From assembly GCA_937973565.1 (NCBI GenBank), contig CALJKQ010000299.1:1-28523 (forward strand): 28,523 nucleotides of DNA. Reading direction: 5' to 3'. Within the stretch, counting starts at the first letter, position 1. Each line of letters opens with the position of its first letter. The stretch comes from an uncultured Saprospiraceae bacterium. GTDB lineage: Bacteria > Bacteroidota > Bacteroidia > Chitinophagales > Saprospiraceae. Positions 16,882-24,201 of the stretch are shown here, one piece after another. The translations under genes and the position numbers were made by a program. The notes beneath the pieces were generated by a model. The model did not search any database, had not been told where the DNA came from, and saw nothing but the letters and a program-made list of their open reading frames with translations.

Positions 16882-16913
16882 CAAAGATAGATTCAAGTTT
16901 TTGACAAAATCAA
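16882..16913 (-). promoter_or_regulatory. Promoter of the metY-metX leader transcript
   Basis: On the minus strand, -7 box TATCTTTG (16882-16889) lies 21 nt downstream of a TTG (16911-16913). This matches the Bacteroidota -33/-7 arrangement. Transcription would start near 16877, about 45 nt before the riboswitch, giving a leader of roughly 360 nt to the metY start. Confidence 0.6.
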
Positions 16914-17035
16914 GTACCCAATCAAAAATAAAGCAAATTATATTTGGTTATGGCCAAAAAGACTTTCACAAACAACACAAAATCAACAAGTTAATTAGAT
17001 GGAATTTTTTTTTGTTAAAAATGTGTTACACGCAT

Positions 17036-19819
17036 TTAATTCCTGATCATCATCATTCTTGGAGGCCCCTGTACATTATTTTGGGCGGGAGAAAATCCGG
17101 ACAATCGATAACTGAGGCTAAATAAGAAATACCGGCCAATACCATTGGTTGTCAATTCCTCTACATAGGTATCTCCCACATTTCTGGTAATGCCCTGGCC
17201 AACATTGAAGATATCTGCTACCCTGAATTTGGCAGTTAAACGATCGTTGAACAATCTTTTGGAGAAAGCGGCATTGAACATGGTAAGTGTCACAGATTCA
17301 TCAAAGGCCTGACCTGTATAGATGTTGTGGTTGATATCACTTTCCAGGGTAAATCCCTTTCCAAAATTGACCAACAGATTGGATCGCAGTGTATGGATTA
17401 CATAGCTGGCATTCTGACTTGTATTGATGGAATATTTGTTTTCGGTATACGAATTTTCATAAGCACCCAACAAGGAAATCACTTTGTTGTTGATGTTTTC
17501 CAATTCAATACCAAACCGCGGTGACAAGCTTACAATGTCATTTTGAATACCGTTGATGAAATTGATGGATTCTGTCACAGATCCTCCGCCAAACAACCTG
17601 GATTTGATGCGCAGTTTTCTGATGGGTGAAGAATAGGAAAAATTGAGACTGGCATTTTTCTGATTATCCGTGTTGATGGGTCGGGTTGATTTTATCAGAT
17701 CCTGACCAATGACTTGCTCGTTTACAATTTTGTCTTTGGTATACCTCACATTGATGAAGGCAAACAAATTCCTGAAATTGAAATTATCAAAAAAACTATA
17801 CCTCAAATTGAGACCGTGCGCATATTCAGGTTTAAGACCGGGGTTACCCACTGAAACCTGCAATGGATCAGAGTTGTCTACAATGGGCTGCAATTGGGTG
17901 ACAGAAGGTTCGTTGATACTGGTATTATAGCGCAATCGCAGGTTTTTGTCTATCCAATTGATGGTTGCTGACGGAAGGAAATAGTTGAATGACTTTTCGG
18001 TAGTTACGCTGCCGGGGTTGTCGCTGATCCCTTTGATTACGCTGTGCTGATAGACGAGGTCTACATTGATGCTGTATCTTTCATCGTCCTTGGTATAAAT
18101 CAGCGAAGCCCTGTCATAACCCACACTATTGTCTGACAGTGAACTCAACAGCTCATCCAATGTCAAATTGGTGGGGTCGAGAAAATCAATATTGTAAAAA
18201 TCTTTATTTTGCAGTGATTTGTAATTCCGCTTTGAATACCCAATGCCCAGGTAGTTCTTTTTGCCCAATGGTTCCTTGTACTCGGTATATATCCGGTAAT
18301 TGTCATTGTTGCTCATGCTGATTTGGTTTTGCAGTAAGGAATCAAAACGGCTGCTCAGATAAAATATGCTTTTTTTATCCAGATCATAATCCGACTCATT
18401 ATCAGTAGTGCCATAGCTTGCTTCAAAAGAAAATATCCTGCCCGGTTTTCGCAATCGTTTGGTAAAGACCCCCCTGGCAGAAATATCCGTAAGGTCGTTG
18501 TTGGTAGCATCCTTTTGATTGATATCGCTGGTAGGCACACCACTCAACAAACTCGCCAAAGTTACCGCTGTCGAGTTGGCATCGGTGGCATTAAAACGGG
18601 CCGAACTTTCCAGGTCAATTCTGTGAAAGCTGTCGGGCTTGATCTGCATATTGAGGTTTACCGTGTGTCCGGTGCGATTGGTAACTGAAGCCGTATTCAC
18701 ATCGGTAGTAAATGAGTTTTCTATCTGGAAATTCTCTTTGAAGCTGTGTTTAATCAGATTCTGATCTGAATAGCTCAGGAAGTAACTGGCGGTAAGGTTG
18801 AACTTTGGAGAAAACTCATAGTAAAAATTCATCCCTGCGGTGGCACTTTTTATCTGGCCGGTGTTGTTGTTGCCAAAGTTGACCACCCCACTGTTGAAGG
18901 CACCACCTCCTCCTCTACCGCCGCTAAAAGCATTGCCTCCCATCAGGGTATTGTAGTCTGAAAAACTAAAGCCCTGATTGCTCAGGTTGTTGAAGTTGGC
19001 CAGGGTAGAAAACTGGTACTTGTTGTTGAATTTGTTGAAGGATAATTTGGACTCAAAACGATCTTGAGTGCCGTAGCCGGCCATTGCCTCTCCAAAAGTG
19101 CCGATCTTTTTATCTGCCTTCAACTCCAAATTCAATACTTTTTCCGACTCGCCATCGCTGACCCCGGTGAATTCTGCCTTTTCTGATTTTTTATCAAAGA
19201 CCTGTACTTTTTTAACCGCATCGGCCGGCAGATTTTGGGTGGCCATCTTGGGATCATCACCAAAAAACTTCTTCCCGTCCACCATCACTTTTTTGATCTC
19301 TTCACCTTGGGCCGTGATCACACCACTGGCGTCTACTTCGATGCCCGGTAGCTTTTTCAGCAATTCCTCTACGGTGGCATTAGGTCTCACGCGATAAGCA
19401 TCGGCATTGTATTCTATGGTATCTTTTTTAATGGCGATGGGAATGTATTCACTTTTTACCACCACCTCATCCAGCAGGTTGTTTTCAGAAAACATGGTAA
19501 TAGTGCCCTGGTCTATGATGGCCTGGTCACCACCCACAAAGATGATTTTTTCAAGGGTGCCATAACCCAGGTAGGTTATCTGGATTTTGAAGCTATCGCT
19601 CTTTACATTTTTTATTTCAAAAAGCCCGTTTTCATCGCTGGTTCCAAAGGCTACCAATACACTGTCGGCAGGATTGAGCAATACTACGCTCGCTCCGATC
19701 AGCGGCAGTTTTTCGCTGTCCTGAACCTGGCCTTTAACCGTATATTTTTTAATTTGGGCAAACGATACAACAGAAGTAAATACCAGCCACAGTAAAAACA
19801 GATTTTTGATTTGTTTCAT
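17036..19819 (-). CDS. Outer-membrane beta-barrel protein, TonB-receptor-like with CarboxypepD_reg domain
   Basis: This is a 927-aa outer-membrane protein. The signal peptide (MKQIKNLFLLWLVFTSVVSF, cleavage after AQ) precedes a carboxypeptidase-regulatory-like Ig fold (about 28-105). A TonB plug-like segment (about 115-225) contains ATVEELLKKLPGIEVDASG and GKKFFGDDPKMATQNLPADA. A long barrel region rich in alternating aromatic strands follows (outer membrane beta-barrel family 3 type). A Gly-rich loop lies near residues 295-315. The protein ends PPRMMMIRN instead of in an aromatic residue. It follows the GLPGLI gene by 18 nt; such pairs are common in Bacteroidota and the substrate is unknown. 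Confidence 0.9.
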   Translation of the reverse strand: MKQIKNLFLLWLVFTSVVSFAQIKKYTVKGQVQDSEKLPLIGASVVLLNPADSVLVAFGTSDENGLFEIKNVKSDSFKIQITYLGYGTLEKIIFVGGDQAIIDQGTITMFSENNLLDEVVVKSEYIPIAIKKDTIEYNADAYRVRPNATVEELLKKLPGIEVDASGVITAQGEEIKKVMVDGKKFFGDDPKMATQNLPADAVKKVQVFDKKSEKAEFTGVSDGESEKVLNLELKADKKIGTFGEAMAGYGTQDRFESKLSFNKFNNKYQFSTLANFNNLSNQGFSFSDYNTLMGGNAFSGGRGGGGAFNSGVVNFGNNNTGQIKSATAGMNFYYEFSPKFNLTASYFLSYSDQNLIKHSFKENFQIENSFTTDVNTASVTNRTGHTVNLNMQIKPDSFHRIDLESSARFNATDANSTAVTLASLLSGVPTSDINQKDATNNDLTDISARGVFTKRLRKPGRIFSFEASYGTTDNESDYDLDKKSIFYLSSRFDSLLQNQISMSNNDNYRIYTEYKEPLGKKNYLGIGYSKRNYKSLQNKDFYNIDFLDPTNLTLDELLSSLSDNSVGYDRASLIYTKDDERYSINVDLVYQHSVIKGISDNPGSVTTEKSFNYFLPSATINWIDKNLRLRYNTSINEPSVTQLQPIVDNSDPLQVSVGNPGLKPEYAHGLNLRYSFFDNFNFRNLFAFINVRYTKDKIVNEQVIGQDLIKSTRPINTDNQKNASLNFSYSSPIRKLRIKSRLFGGGSVTESINFINGIQNDIVSLSPRFGIELENINNKVISLLGAYENSYTENKYSINTSQNASYVIHTLRSNLLVNFGKGFTLESDINHNIYTGQAFDESVTLTMFNAAFSKRLFNDRLTAKFRVADIFNVGQGITRNVGDTYVEELTTNGIGRYFLFSLSYRLSGFSPAQNNVQGPPRMMMIRN

Positions 19820-19837
19820 AAAATTCCAATTGTTTGA

Positions 19838-20581
19838 TTAACCCCTGATGAACATGCGTTGGCCCTGGCCTCCGTTCATCTGGCGCATTTCTTCCATTTT
19901 TTCTTTTCGGATCTGGTTGAATTTTTCCCGGGTTGTTTTTTCTCCTTTGGTGGGTTTTTCAATTTTTACCTCACCCACAAACGGACTTTGCACGGCGGTA
20001 GCCAGAGTGACTTTATCATCGCCTTCTGAAACAGCCAGGATGGCTCCGGGCAAACCATGGTAACCATCGGGGCCTATCGAAACCGAAAGTTTGGGGGTAA
20101 ACCATGCCGTAATGGTTATACTATCTTTTTGTTGGGTGGCCTTGATACAGGTATAACCCAAGATATCTCTTTGTTCACCGGAATGTAATTTCCACTTGGT
20201 CGGTGGCAGTGCTTCTTCGATAAGGAATTCTTTGCCAAATAAATCCGTAAACGTGGTTTTTTGTTCTTCGTTGAAATCGAGGTAAACGATGGGATCCACA
20301 CCTTGTCTTCTCATAGCCCAGCGACCCCTTTGCCCGCCATCTTCTTCTTCCGGAAAGACATCTTCCTTGTTGATGGTATAAAGGGCTTTTTCTTCTGTAG
20401 CTACCAGGATTTTGCGCGTCTTTCGACTTTTGGGCATTTGGGCCACCATTTGGGGTGGCATATCTGCCGATGGCGTCATGTAAAATGTTTCTTCGTACTT
20501 AATTTTGATGGTATCCTGTGCGCTGAGAGAATCGAAGGTGACCAGGCAAACAAAAACCACAAATAAAAGGGAAAACTTCAT
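19838..20581 (-). CDS. GLPGLI family protein
   Basis: This 247-aa exported protein has a signal peptide (MKFSLLFVVFVCLVTFDSL, cleavage after SAQ). The family signature region reads GPDGYHGLPGAILAV, with Ala-Ile-Leu at the end of the GLPGLI motif. An earlier stretch, KWKLHSGEQRDILGYTCIKA, is also typical (EQRDILGY). The role of the family is not established; members are usually encoded beside TonB-type barrels, as here. The tail is rich in Met, Gln, Gly and Arg and ends GQRMFIRG, resembling the end of the partner barrel. It has its own promoter and leads a two-gene operon. Confidence 0.9.
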   Translation of the reverse strand: MKFSLLFVVFVCLVTFDSLSAQDTIKIKYEETFYMTPSADMPPQMVAQMPKSRKTRKILVATEEKALYTINKEDVFPEEEDGGQRGRWAMRRQGVDPIVYLDFNEEQKTTFTDLFGKEFLIEEALPPTKWKLHSGEQRDILGYTCIKATQQKDSITITAWFTPKLSVSIGPDGYHGLPGAILAVSEGDDKVTLATAVQSPFVGEVKIEKPTKGEKTTREKFNQIRKEKMEEMRQMNGGQGQRMFIRG

Positions 20582-20611
20582 GTTTATCAGTTAAATATGC
20601 ATATTAGACGG

Positions 20612-20619
20612 CAAAGATA
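20612..20619 (-). promoter_or_regulatory. -7 box TATCTTTG of the GLPGLI/beta-barrel operon
   Basis: A perfect TAnnTTTG on the minus strand lies about 30 nt before the ATG at 20581. The -33 element is not evident. Confidence 0.5.
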
Positions 20620-20700
20620 GGCCAAGTTTAATCGGGGACGAGGAGCTTGCTTTTTTTTATTAAAACATTAACACAATTTTACCCTATGGACTTAAAAGAT

Positions 20701-20708
20701 TAAATTAG
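20701..20708 (+). promoter_or_regulatory. -7-like box TAAATTAG four bases before ATG
   Basis: TAAATTAG is followed by CACC and the ATG at 20713, the same geometry as at 3897-3909. It differs from TAnnTTTG at one position. A TTTT replaces the -33 TTTG at about the right spacing (20677-20680). Confidence 0.45.
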
Positions 20709-20712
20709 CACC

Positions 20713-21270
20713 ATGTTGCGCAAAATCAGTCAGTGGCTGTTTAAACTCTGGGGATTTAAATTCACCGGGCAGATCAGTCACTTTCCAAGACGGGTTATTT
20801 TTGTGGTCATTCCGCATACTTCCAACTGGGATTTCCCATTGGGCATTCTCACGCGTAGCATCCTGAAGTTAAAGTTGAAATTTATTGCCAAAGATTCTTT
20901 GTTTCGATGGCCCTATGGTTTTATTTTTCGCTGGTTGGGCGGCATTCCGGTCGATCGCTCAAAACACAACAACTTTGTAAAAGCAGTGGCCGCAACCTTA
21001 GAAAAATACGACGACCTCAGCATTGCCATTGCCCCTGAGGGCACCCGTAAAAGGAACGATGAGCTGAAATCCGGTTTTTATTGGATAGCTTTGGAATGCA
21101 AAATGCCACTGATTCTCGTGAAATTTGATTTTGGCAACAAAGAAGTAAGTTTTTCTGAACCCATGATGCCCAGTGGCAATTATGAAGAAGATCTGAAAAT
21201 CATCAATGCCCATTTTGAAGGGGTAAAAGGCTACCACCCCGAGCTGGGCTATCGATACCATGAAACTTAA
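20713..21270 (+). CDS. 1-acyl-glycerol-3-phosphate acyltransferase-like protein (PlsC family)
   Basis: This 185-aa membrane-associated acyltransferase is of the PlsC/LPLAT family. Motif I is HTSNWD (HX4D catalytic pair). The FIFRWLGGIPVDRSKHNN stretch and APEGTRKR (motif III, phosphate binding) follow in normal order. It is shorter than typical PlsC (about 240 aa) and lacks an N-terminal membrane helix, like small Bacteroidota paralogues of unclear acceptor. It could acylate lysophosphatidate or an ornithine-lipid or aminolipid precursor. An enoyl-CoA hydratase-like gene follows after 9 nt, so the two form an operon. Confidence 0.85.
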   Translation: MLRKISQWLFKLWGFKFTGQISHFPRRVIFVVIPHTSNWDFPLGILTRSILKLKLKFIAKDSLFRWPYGFIFRWLGGIPVDRSKHNNFVKAVAATLEKYDDLSIAIAPEGTRKRNDELKSGFYWIALECKMPLILVKFDFGNKEVSFSEPMMPSGNYEEDLKIINAHFEGVKGYHPELGYRYHET

Positions 21271-21279
21271 GCTATACTT

Positions 21280-22053
21280 ATGAGTCTTACCTTTGAAATC
21301 CGAGAAAATATTGGCGTTATAACCCTCAACAGGCCGGAAAAATACAACAGCGTCATTCGGGAGCTTGCCCTTTCCTTTCAGGAAAAACTAGATTTTTGCA
21401 ATGACAGTGAGGAAGTAAGAGCCGTTTACATTACCGGAGCCGGCAAAGCTTTTTGCGCCGGTCAGGACCTCGCCGAAGTGGTAGACCCCGATGGCCCTGA
21501 ACTGGGCGATATTGTGAGTCAACATTTCAATCCCATCATCACCAAAATCAGAACCCTGAAAAAACCTGTAGTAGCTGCTGTCAATGGTGTAGCAGCCGGT
21601 GCCGGTGCCAACATTGCCCTGGCATGCGATATTGTGGTAGCTGCCGAATCTGCCAGCTTCATCCAGGCATTTTCTAAAATAGGACTCATACCCGACAGTG
21701 CAGGTACTTATTTCCTTCCCCGATTGGTTGGCATGCAAAAGGCCAGTGCCCTGATTATGTTGGGCGATAAAATCGGTGCATCTGAAGCTGAGAGATTAAA
21801 CATGATTTACAAGGTATTCCCTGATGATAGCTTTGCTGCATCCTCCTGGGCCCTGGCCAAACAACTGGCTGAACTCCCAACCCTGGCACTGGCTTTATCT
21901 AAACAAGCCCTCAACGAATCGTATGGCAACAACTTGTTCCAGCAATTGGAAGTAGAAGATTCACTGCAGCGCAAAGCCGGCGAATCAGAAGATTATGCCG
22001 AAGGAGTACAGGCCTTTCTCGAAAAAAGAAAAGCAGTATTTAAGGGGAGATAA
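21280..22053 (+). CDS. Enoyl-CoA hydratase/isomerase family protein, PaaG-like
   Basis: This 257-aa crotonase-fold enzyme has the oxyanion-hole segments GAGKAFCAGQDL (about 56-67) and NGVAAGAGANIALACD. It also has LIPDSAGTYFLPRLVG, whose Asp matches the single acidic residue of PaaG (ring-1,2-epoxyphenylacetyl-CoA isomerase) instead of the two glutamates of classical hydratases. No other phenylacetate-degradation genes are present, so the true substrate may be another acyl-CoA. It is the second gene after the acyltransferase. Its 3' end converges on the DUF423 gene across 10 nt. Confidence 0.85.
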   Translation: MSLTFEIRENIGVITLNRPEKYNSVIRELALSFQEKLDFCNDSEEVRAVYITGAGKAFCAGQDLAEVVDPDGPELGDIVSQHFNPIITKIRTLKKPVVAAVNGVAAGAGANIALACDIVVAAESASFIQAFSKIGLIPDSAGTYFLPRLVGMQKASALIMLGDKIGASEAERLNMIYKVFPDDSFAASSWALAKQLAELPTLALALSKQALNESYGNNLFQQLEVEDSLQRKAGESEDYAEGVQAFLEKRKAVFKGR

Positions 22054-22063
22054 ATATACCCGA

Positions 22064-22453
22064 TTAGTATGTCTTACGGGCATGTACGATCAGCATAAGC
22101 CAGCCAACCATCAATAGCAATCCTCCCACTGGCGTGATGGGGCCAAGCCAGGATAAATCAAATCCTGCTGCCCTTGAAAAGGCAATGGCATACAGGGAAC
22201 CTGAAAAACAAATTATCCCGGCCATAAAAAAGAGAGCAGCCCGGTTGAAAAACCTACTGTTGTGTTCATCAGAAGAAAAGGCCATTGCACAGAGTACAAG
22301 GGTATGAAAAAACTGGTACAACACCCCGGTTTCATAAGCATGCAGGGTTTTAACATCTAATATGGGTCTAAGACCATGCGCTCCAAAAGCTCCTAAAATT
22401 ACAGCCAGTAACCCAGAAGTGGCAGCCACTGTCAAAAGCGTTTTTCTGTTCAT
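22064..22453 (-). CDS. DUF423 family small membrane protein
   Basis: This 129-aa inner-membrane protein with four predicted helices belongs to the DUF423 (YgdD-like) family. LGAFGAHGL in helix 1, the YQFFHTLVLC segment, GIICFSGSLYAIAFS and PITPVGGLLLMVGW are its conserved blocks. Function is not established. Its ATG overlaps the ung stop by four bases (ATGA), so the two are translationally coupled. Confidence 0.9.
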   Translation of the reverse strand: MNRKTLLTVAATSGLLAVILGAFGAHGLRPILDVKTLHAYETGVLYQFFHTLVLCAMAFSSDEHNSRFFNRAALFFMAGIICFSGSLYAIAFSRAAGFDLSWLGPITPVGGLLLMVGWLMLIVHARKTY

Positions 22454-23136
22454 TTTTTATCTATTTGCCAATTCACTCCTTTTCCGCCGTGCTGTTCCAA
22501 ATAAGCATTGGCCTTGCTGAAGTGATGGTTGTTAAAAAATCCATTGCCCGCCAAAGGTGAAGGATGCGGTGAAATCAGAACCAGGTGTTTTTGGGCATCG
22601 ATCAGGCCTACTTTTGCTTTGGCAAAATTGCCCCACAACATAAAAACCTTACCCTCCAGTTTTTCACTGATGGTAGTAATCACGGCATCTGTAAAATGCT
22701 GCCACCCAATCTTGCTGTGTGACAACGGCTTGTTTTTTTCAACCGTAAGAAAAGCATTGAGCAGCAACACACCCTGCCTTGCCCACTGACTCAAATCACC
22801 ATGACCGGGATGATCAAAGCCCACATCATTTTTCAATTCTTTGTAAATGTTGTTCAACGAAGGTGGAATTTTCACCCCTGCCGGTACCGAAAAACAAAGC
22901 CCCATTGCCTCTCCCGGATTGTGATAAGGATCTTGCCCTAAAATAATAACCTTTAAGCGATCAACAGGTGTTAGCGTAAATGCATTAAAGATAAGCCCCC
23001 CCGGTGGATAGATGGTTTTACCCGCATCCTTTTCAGCATATAAAAACTTGCGGATCTCTTCAAAATAAGGCTTTTCAAATTCTCCTGCGAGCAAGTCTTT
23101 CCAACTTTCTTCTATCTGGACCTGGTGGCTTGTCAT
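22450..23136 (-). CDS. ung: Uracil-DNA glycosylase, family 1
   Basis: Ung removes uracil from DNA in base-excision repair. The 228-aa protein starts MTSHQVQIEESWKDLL. It contains the water-activating motif GQDPYHNPGEAMGLCFSVP, the NAFLTV strand, the LWGNFAKAK segment and the DNA-intercalation motif HPSPLAGNGFF. I reject the longer frame to 23382: its first 82 residues are encoded by the GAGACG repeat block, and a -7 box lies between. A TATCTTTG box four bases before the ATG predicts a leaderless mRNA. Confidence 0.95.
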   Translation of the reverse strand: MTSHQVQIEESWKDLLAGEFEKPYFEEIRKFLYAEKDAGKTIYPPGGLIFNAFTLTPVDRLKVIILGQDPYHNPGEAMGLCFSVPAGVKIPPSLNNIYKELKNDVGFDHPGHGDLSQWARQGVLLLNAFLTVEKNKPLSHSKIGWQHFTDAVITTISEKLEGKVFMLWGNFAKAKVGLIDAQKHLVLISPHPSPLAGNGFFNNHHFSKANAYLEQHGGKGVNWQIDKK

Positions 23137-23140
23137 GCGG

Positions 23141-23148
23141 CAAAGATA
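23141..23148 (-). promoter_or_regulatory. -7 box TATCTTTG of ung
   Basis: On the minus strand TATCTTTG is followed by CCGC and the ATG at 23136. This is the four-base spacing seen at three other genes here. The repeat block begins about 24 nt upstream. Confidence 0.5.
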
Positions 23149-23171
23149 AGTTATTCCTGCTATATTATGGA

Positions 23172-23340
23172 GGAGACGTGTTGTCGGAGACGTGTTGTCG
23201 GAGACGCGTTGTCGGAGACGTGTTGTCGGAGACGCGAGACGCGTTATCCGGCGCGAGATACGAAAGTGGAATCGCATGTCCCGCAGCGTATCTCGCGCGT
23301 CTCGCGTCTCGGTTCTCGCCCGTCTCCCGTCTCCCGTTTC
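23172..23340. repeat. Palindromic repeat block 1 (GAGACG / CGTCTC arrays)
   Basis: The left arm has four perfect-length 14-nt direct repeats, GGAGACGYGTTGTC (23172-23227), followed by GGAGACGCGAGACGCG. GCGCGAGATACG (23251-23262) pairs perfectly with CGTATCTCGCGC (23287-23298), and GAGACGCGAGAC (23229-23240) with GTCTCGCGTCTC (23299-23310). The 24-nt loop contains GGAATCGC and ends in CCGCAG. The right arm continues as 7-nt units (GTCTCGC, GTCTCGG, TTCTCGC, then GTCTCCC twice). It has the same plan as block 2. I do not recognise a named family. Confidence 0.85.
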
Positions 23341-23418
23341 AAATAAATACAAAAAAACTCCAAAGGGACTTGACACATTCATTTTTTACATACAAATTGG
23401 AGCCAAAATTATCACGCT

Positions 23419-23796
23419 ATGAACAACAGATACTCCTACAAGGATTTGGATGTATGGCATTTGTCCATCTCCCTTGCCGAACAAATTTACAAGCTCACAC
23501 GAAAATTTCCACCGGATGAAAGATTTGGAATGATTTCTCAATTGAGAAGAAGTTCTGTCTCTGTATCAACCAACATCTGTGAAGGGAAAGGGAGGTTGAC
23601 ACCGGGAGAATTCCGCCGTTTTCTAACCATCGCCCGCGGATCTGCATTCGAAGTGAACAATCTTTTAGAATTGTCCTTGGTGCTTAATTTTTGTAAGGAC
23701 GATGAAATAAAAAGTCTGCTGGAATTGATTGATAAGATTTCTGCTATGCTTTTCAAGTTGATTCATAATATTCATATTCCGAAAAAAGAGAATTGA
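23419..23796 (+). CDS. Four-helix-bundle protein, 23S rRNA intervening-sequence protein family
   Basis: This 125-aa protein of the S23/IVP type (PF05635/TIGR02436 kind) is recognised by its opening YKDLDVWHLSISLAEQIYKL, the FPPDERFGMISQLRRSSVSV stretch and NICEGKGR followed by a helix beginning EFRRFLTIARGSAFE. Members were first seen inside excised intervening sequences of 23S rRNA genes, and the biochemical role is not established. Here it is not in an rRNA gene but stands alone between two palindromic repeat blocks, 78 nt after block 1 and 16 nt before block 2. No clear TAnnTTTG promoter box is visible. The related fold of DGR Avd proteins is an alternative, but no reverse transcriptase is nearby. 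Confidence 0.88.
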   Translation: MNNRYSYKDLDVWHLSISLAEQIYKLTRKFPPDERFGMISQLRRSSVSVSTNICEGKGRLTPGEFRRFLTIARGSAFEVNNLLELSLVLNFCKDDEIKSLLELIDKISAMLFKLIHNIHIPKKEN

Positions 23797-23812
23797 GTTA
23801 CCTGTGGGTTTT

Positions 23813-24147
23813 CCGAGACGCGTTTTCCGAGACGCGTTATCGGAGACGCGAGACGCGCTTTCTGGGACGCGCTTTTCGGGACGCGAAATGTGTTATGCGA
23901 GAAGTGTTATCGGAGATGCGTTCTTTGAGATGCGTTCTTTGAGATGCGTATGCGGGGACGGGTTGATGGAGACATTTCGGATTAGCTAGATGCGTTAGCG
24001 TCTAGGTGAGACGCCGCAGCGGAATCGCCCCTCGTGTCTCGCATCTCGCGCGTCTCGCGTCTCCCGCCTCGCATCTCCCGTCTCCCGTCTCGCGTCTCCC
24101 GTCTCCCGTCTCGCGTCTCCCGCCTCCCGTCTCGCGTCTCCCGTCTC
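23813..24147. repeat. Palindromic repeat block 2 (GAGACG / CGTCTC arrays)
   Basis: The left arm begins with 14-nt units CCGAGACGCGTTTT and CCGAGACGCGTTAT, then degenerates (GGAGATGCGTTCTTT-type units to about 23950). GGAGACGCGAGACGCGC (23842-23858) is a perfect 17-bp inverted match to GCGCGTCTCGCGTCTCC (24048-24064). The core has CGCAGCGGAATCGC (24015-24028). The right arm is strictly 7-nt periodic: thirteen uninterrupted units of [GA][TC]CTC[CG]C from 24052 to 24142 plus a partial one, with two more units before a 2-nt break. No coding function: frames through it give Arg-Leu-Pro-Ser-Arg-Val-Ser repeats. Confidence 0.88.
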
Positions 24148-24179
24148 AGTCCTCACTACGCAATCTCACCCATAAATTG

Positions 24180-24187
24180 TACATTAG
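24180..24187 (+). promoter_or_regulatory. Weak -7-like box TACATTAG before the second permease gene
   Basis: TACATTAG matches the consensus at seven of eight positions and lies 14 nt before the ATG at 24202. An AAAGGGA stretch between them could aid ribosome binding. Confidence 0.3.
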
Positions 24188-24201
24188 CTGCAAAAAGGGA
24201 T

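Noticed and set aside
16720..16896. Upstream extension of the Cys-rich leader ORF to an 88-aa protein
   Set aside because: It is translated through the SAM riboswitch and begins upstream of the predicted transcription start; only the last 29 codons are credible.
23137..23382. 82-residue N-terminal extension of uracil-DNA glycosylase
   Set aside because: It is encoded by the GAGACG/CGTCTC repeat block, has Arg/Thr-rich low-complexity sequence, and precedes the -7 box. The shorter form matches the family length.
23419..23796. Diversity-generating retroelement accessory (Avd-like) gene
   Set aside because: The fold is similar, but no reverse transcriptase, template repeat or variable repeat was seen. 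The sequence motifs fit the IVP family.
23172..24147. CRISPR array
   Set aside because: Units are 7 or 14 nt with no unique spacers, arms are inverted relative to each other, and no cas genes are nearby.
24034..24201. 56-residue N-terminal extension of the second APC permease
   Set aside because: It is a Arg-Leu-Pro-Ser-Arg-Val-Ser read-through of the 7-nt repeats; homologues begin at the MSQHHNTQ region.
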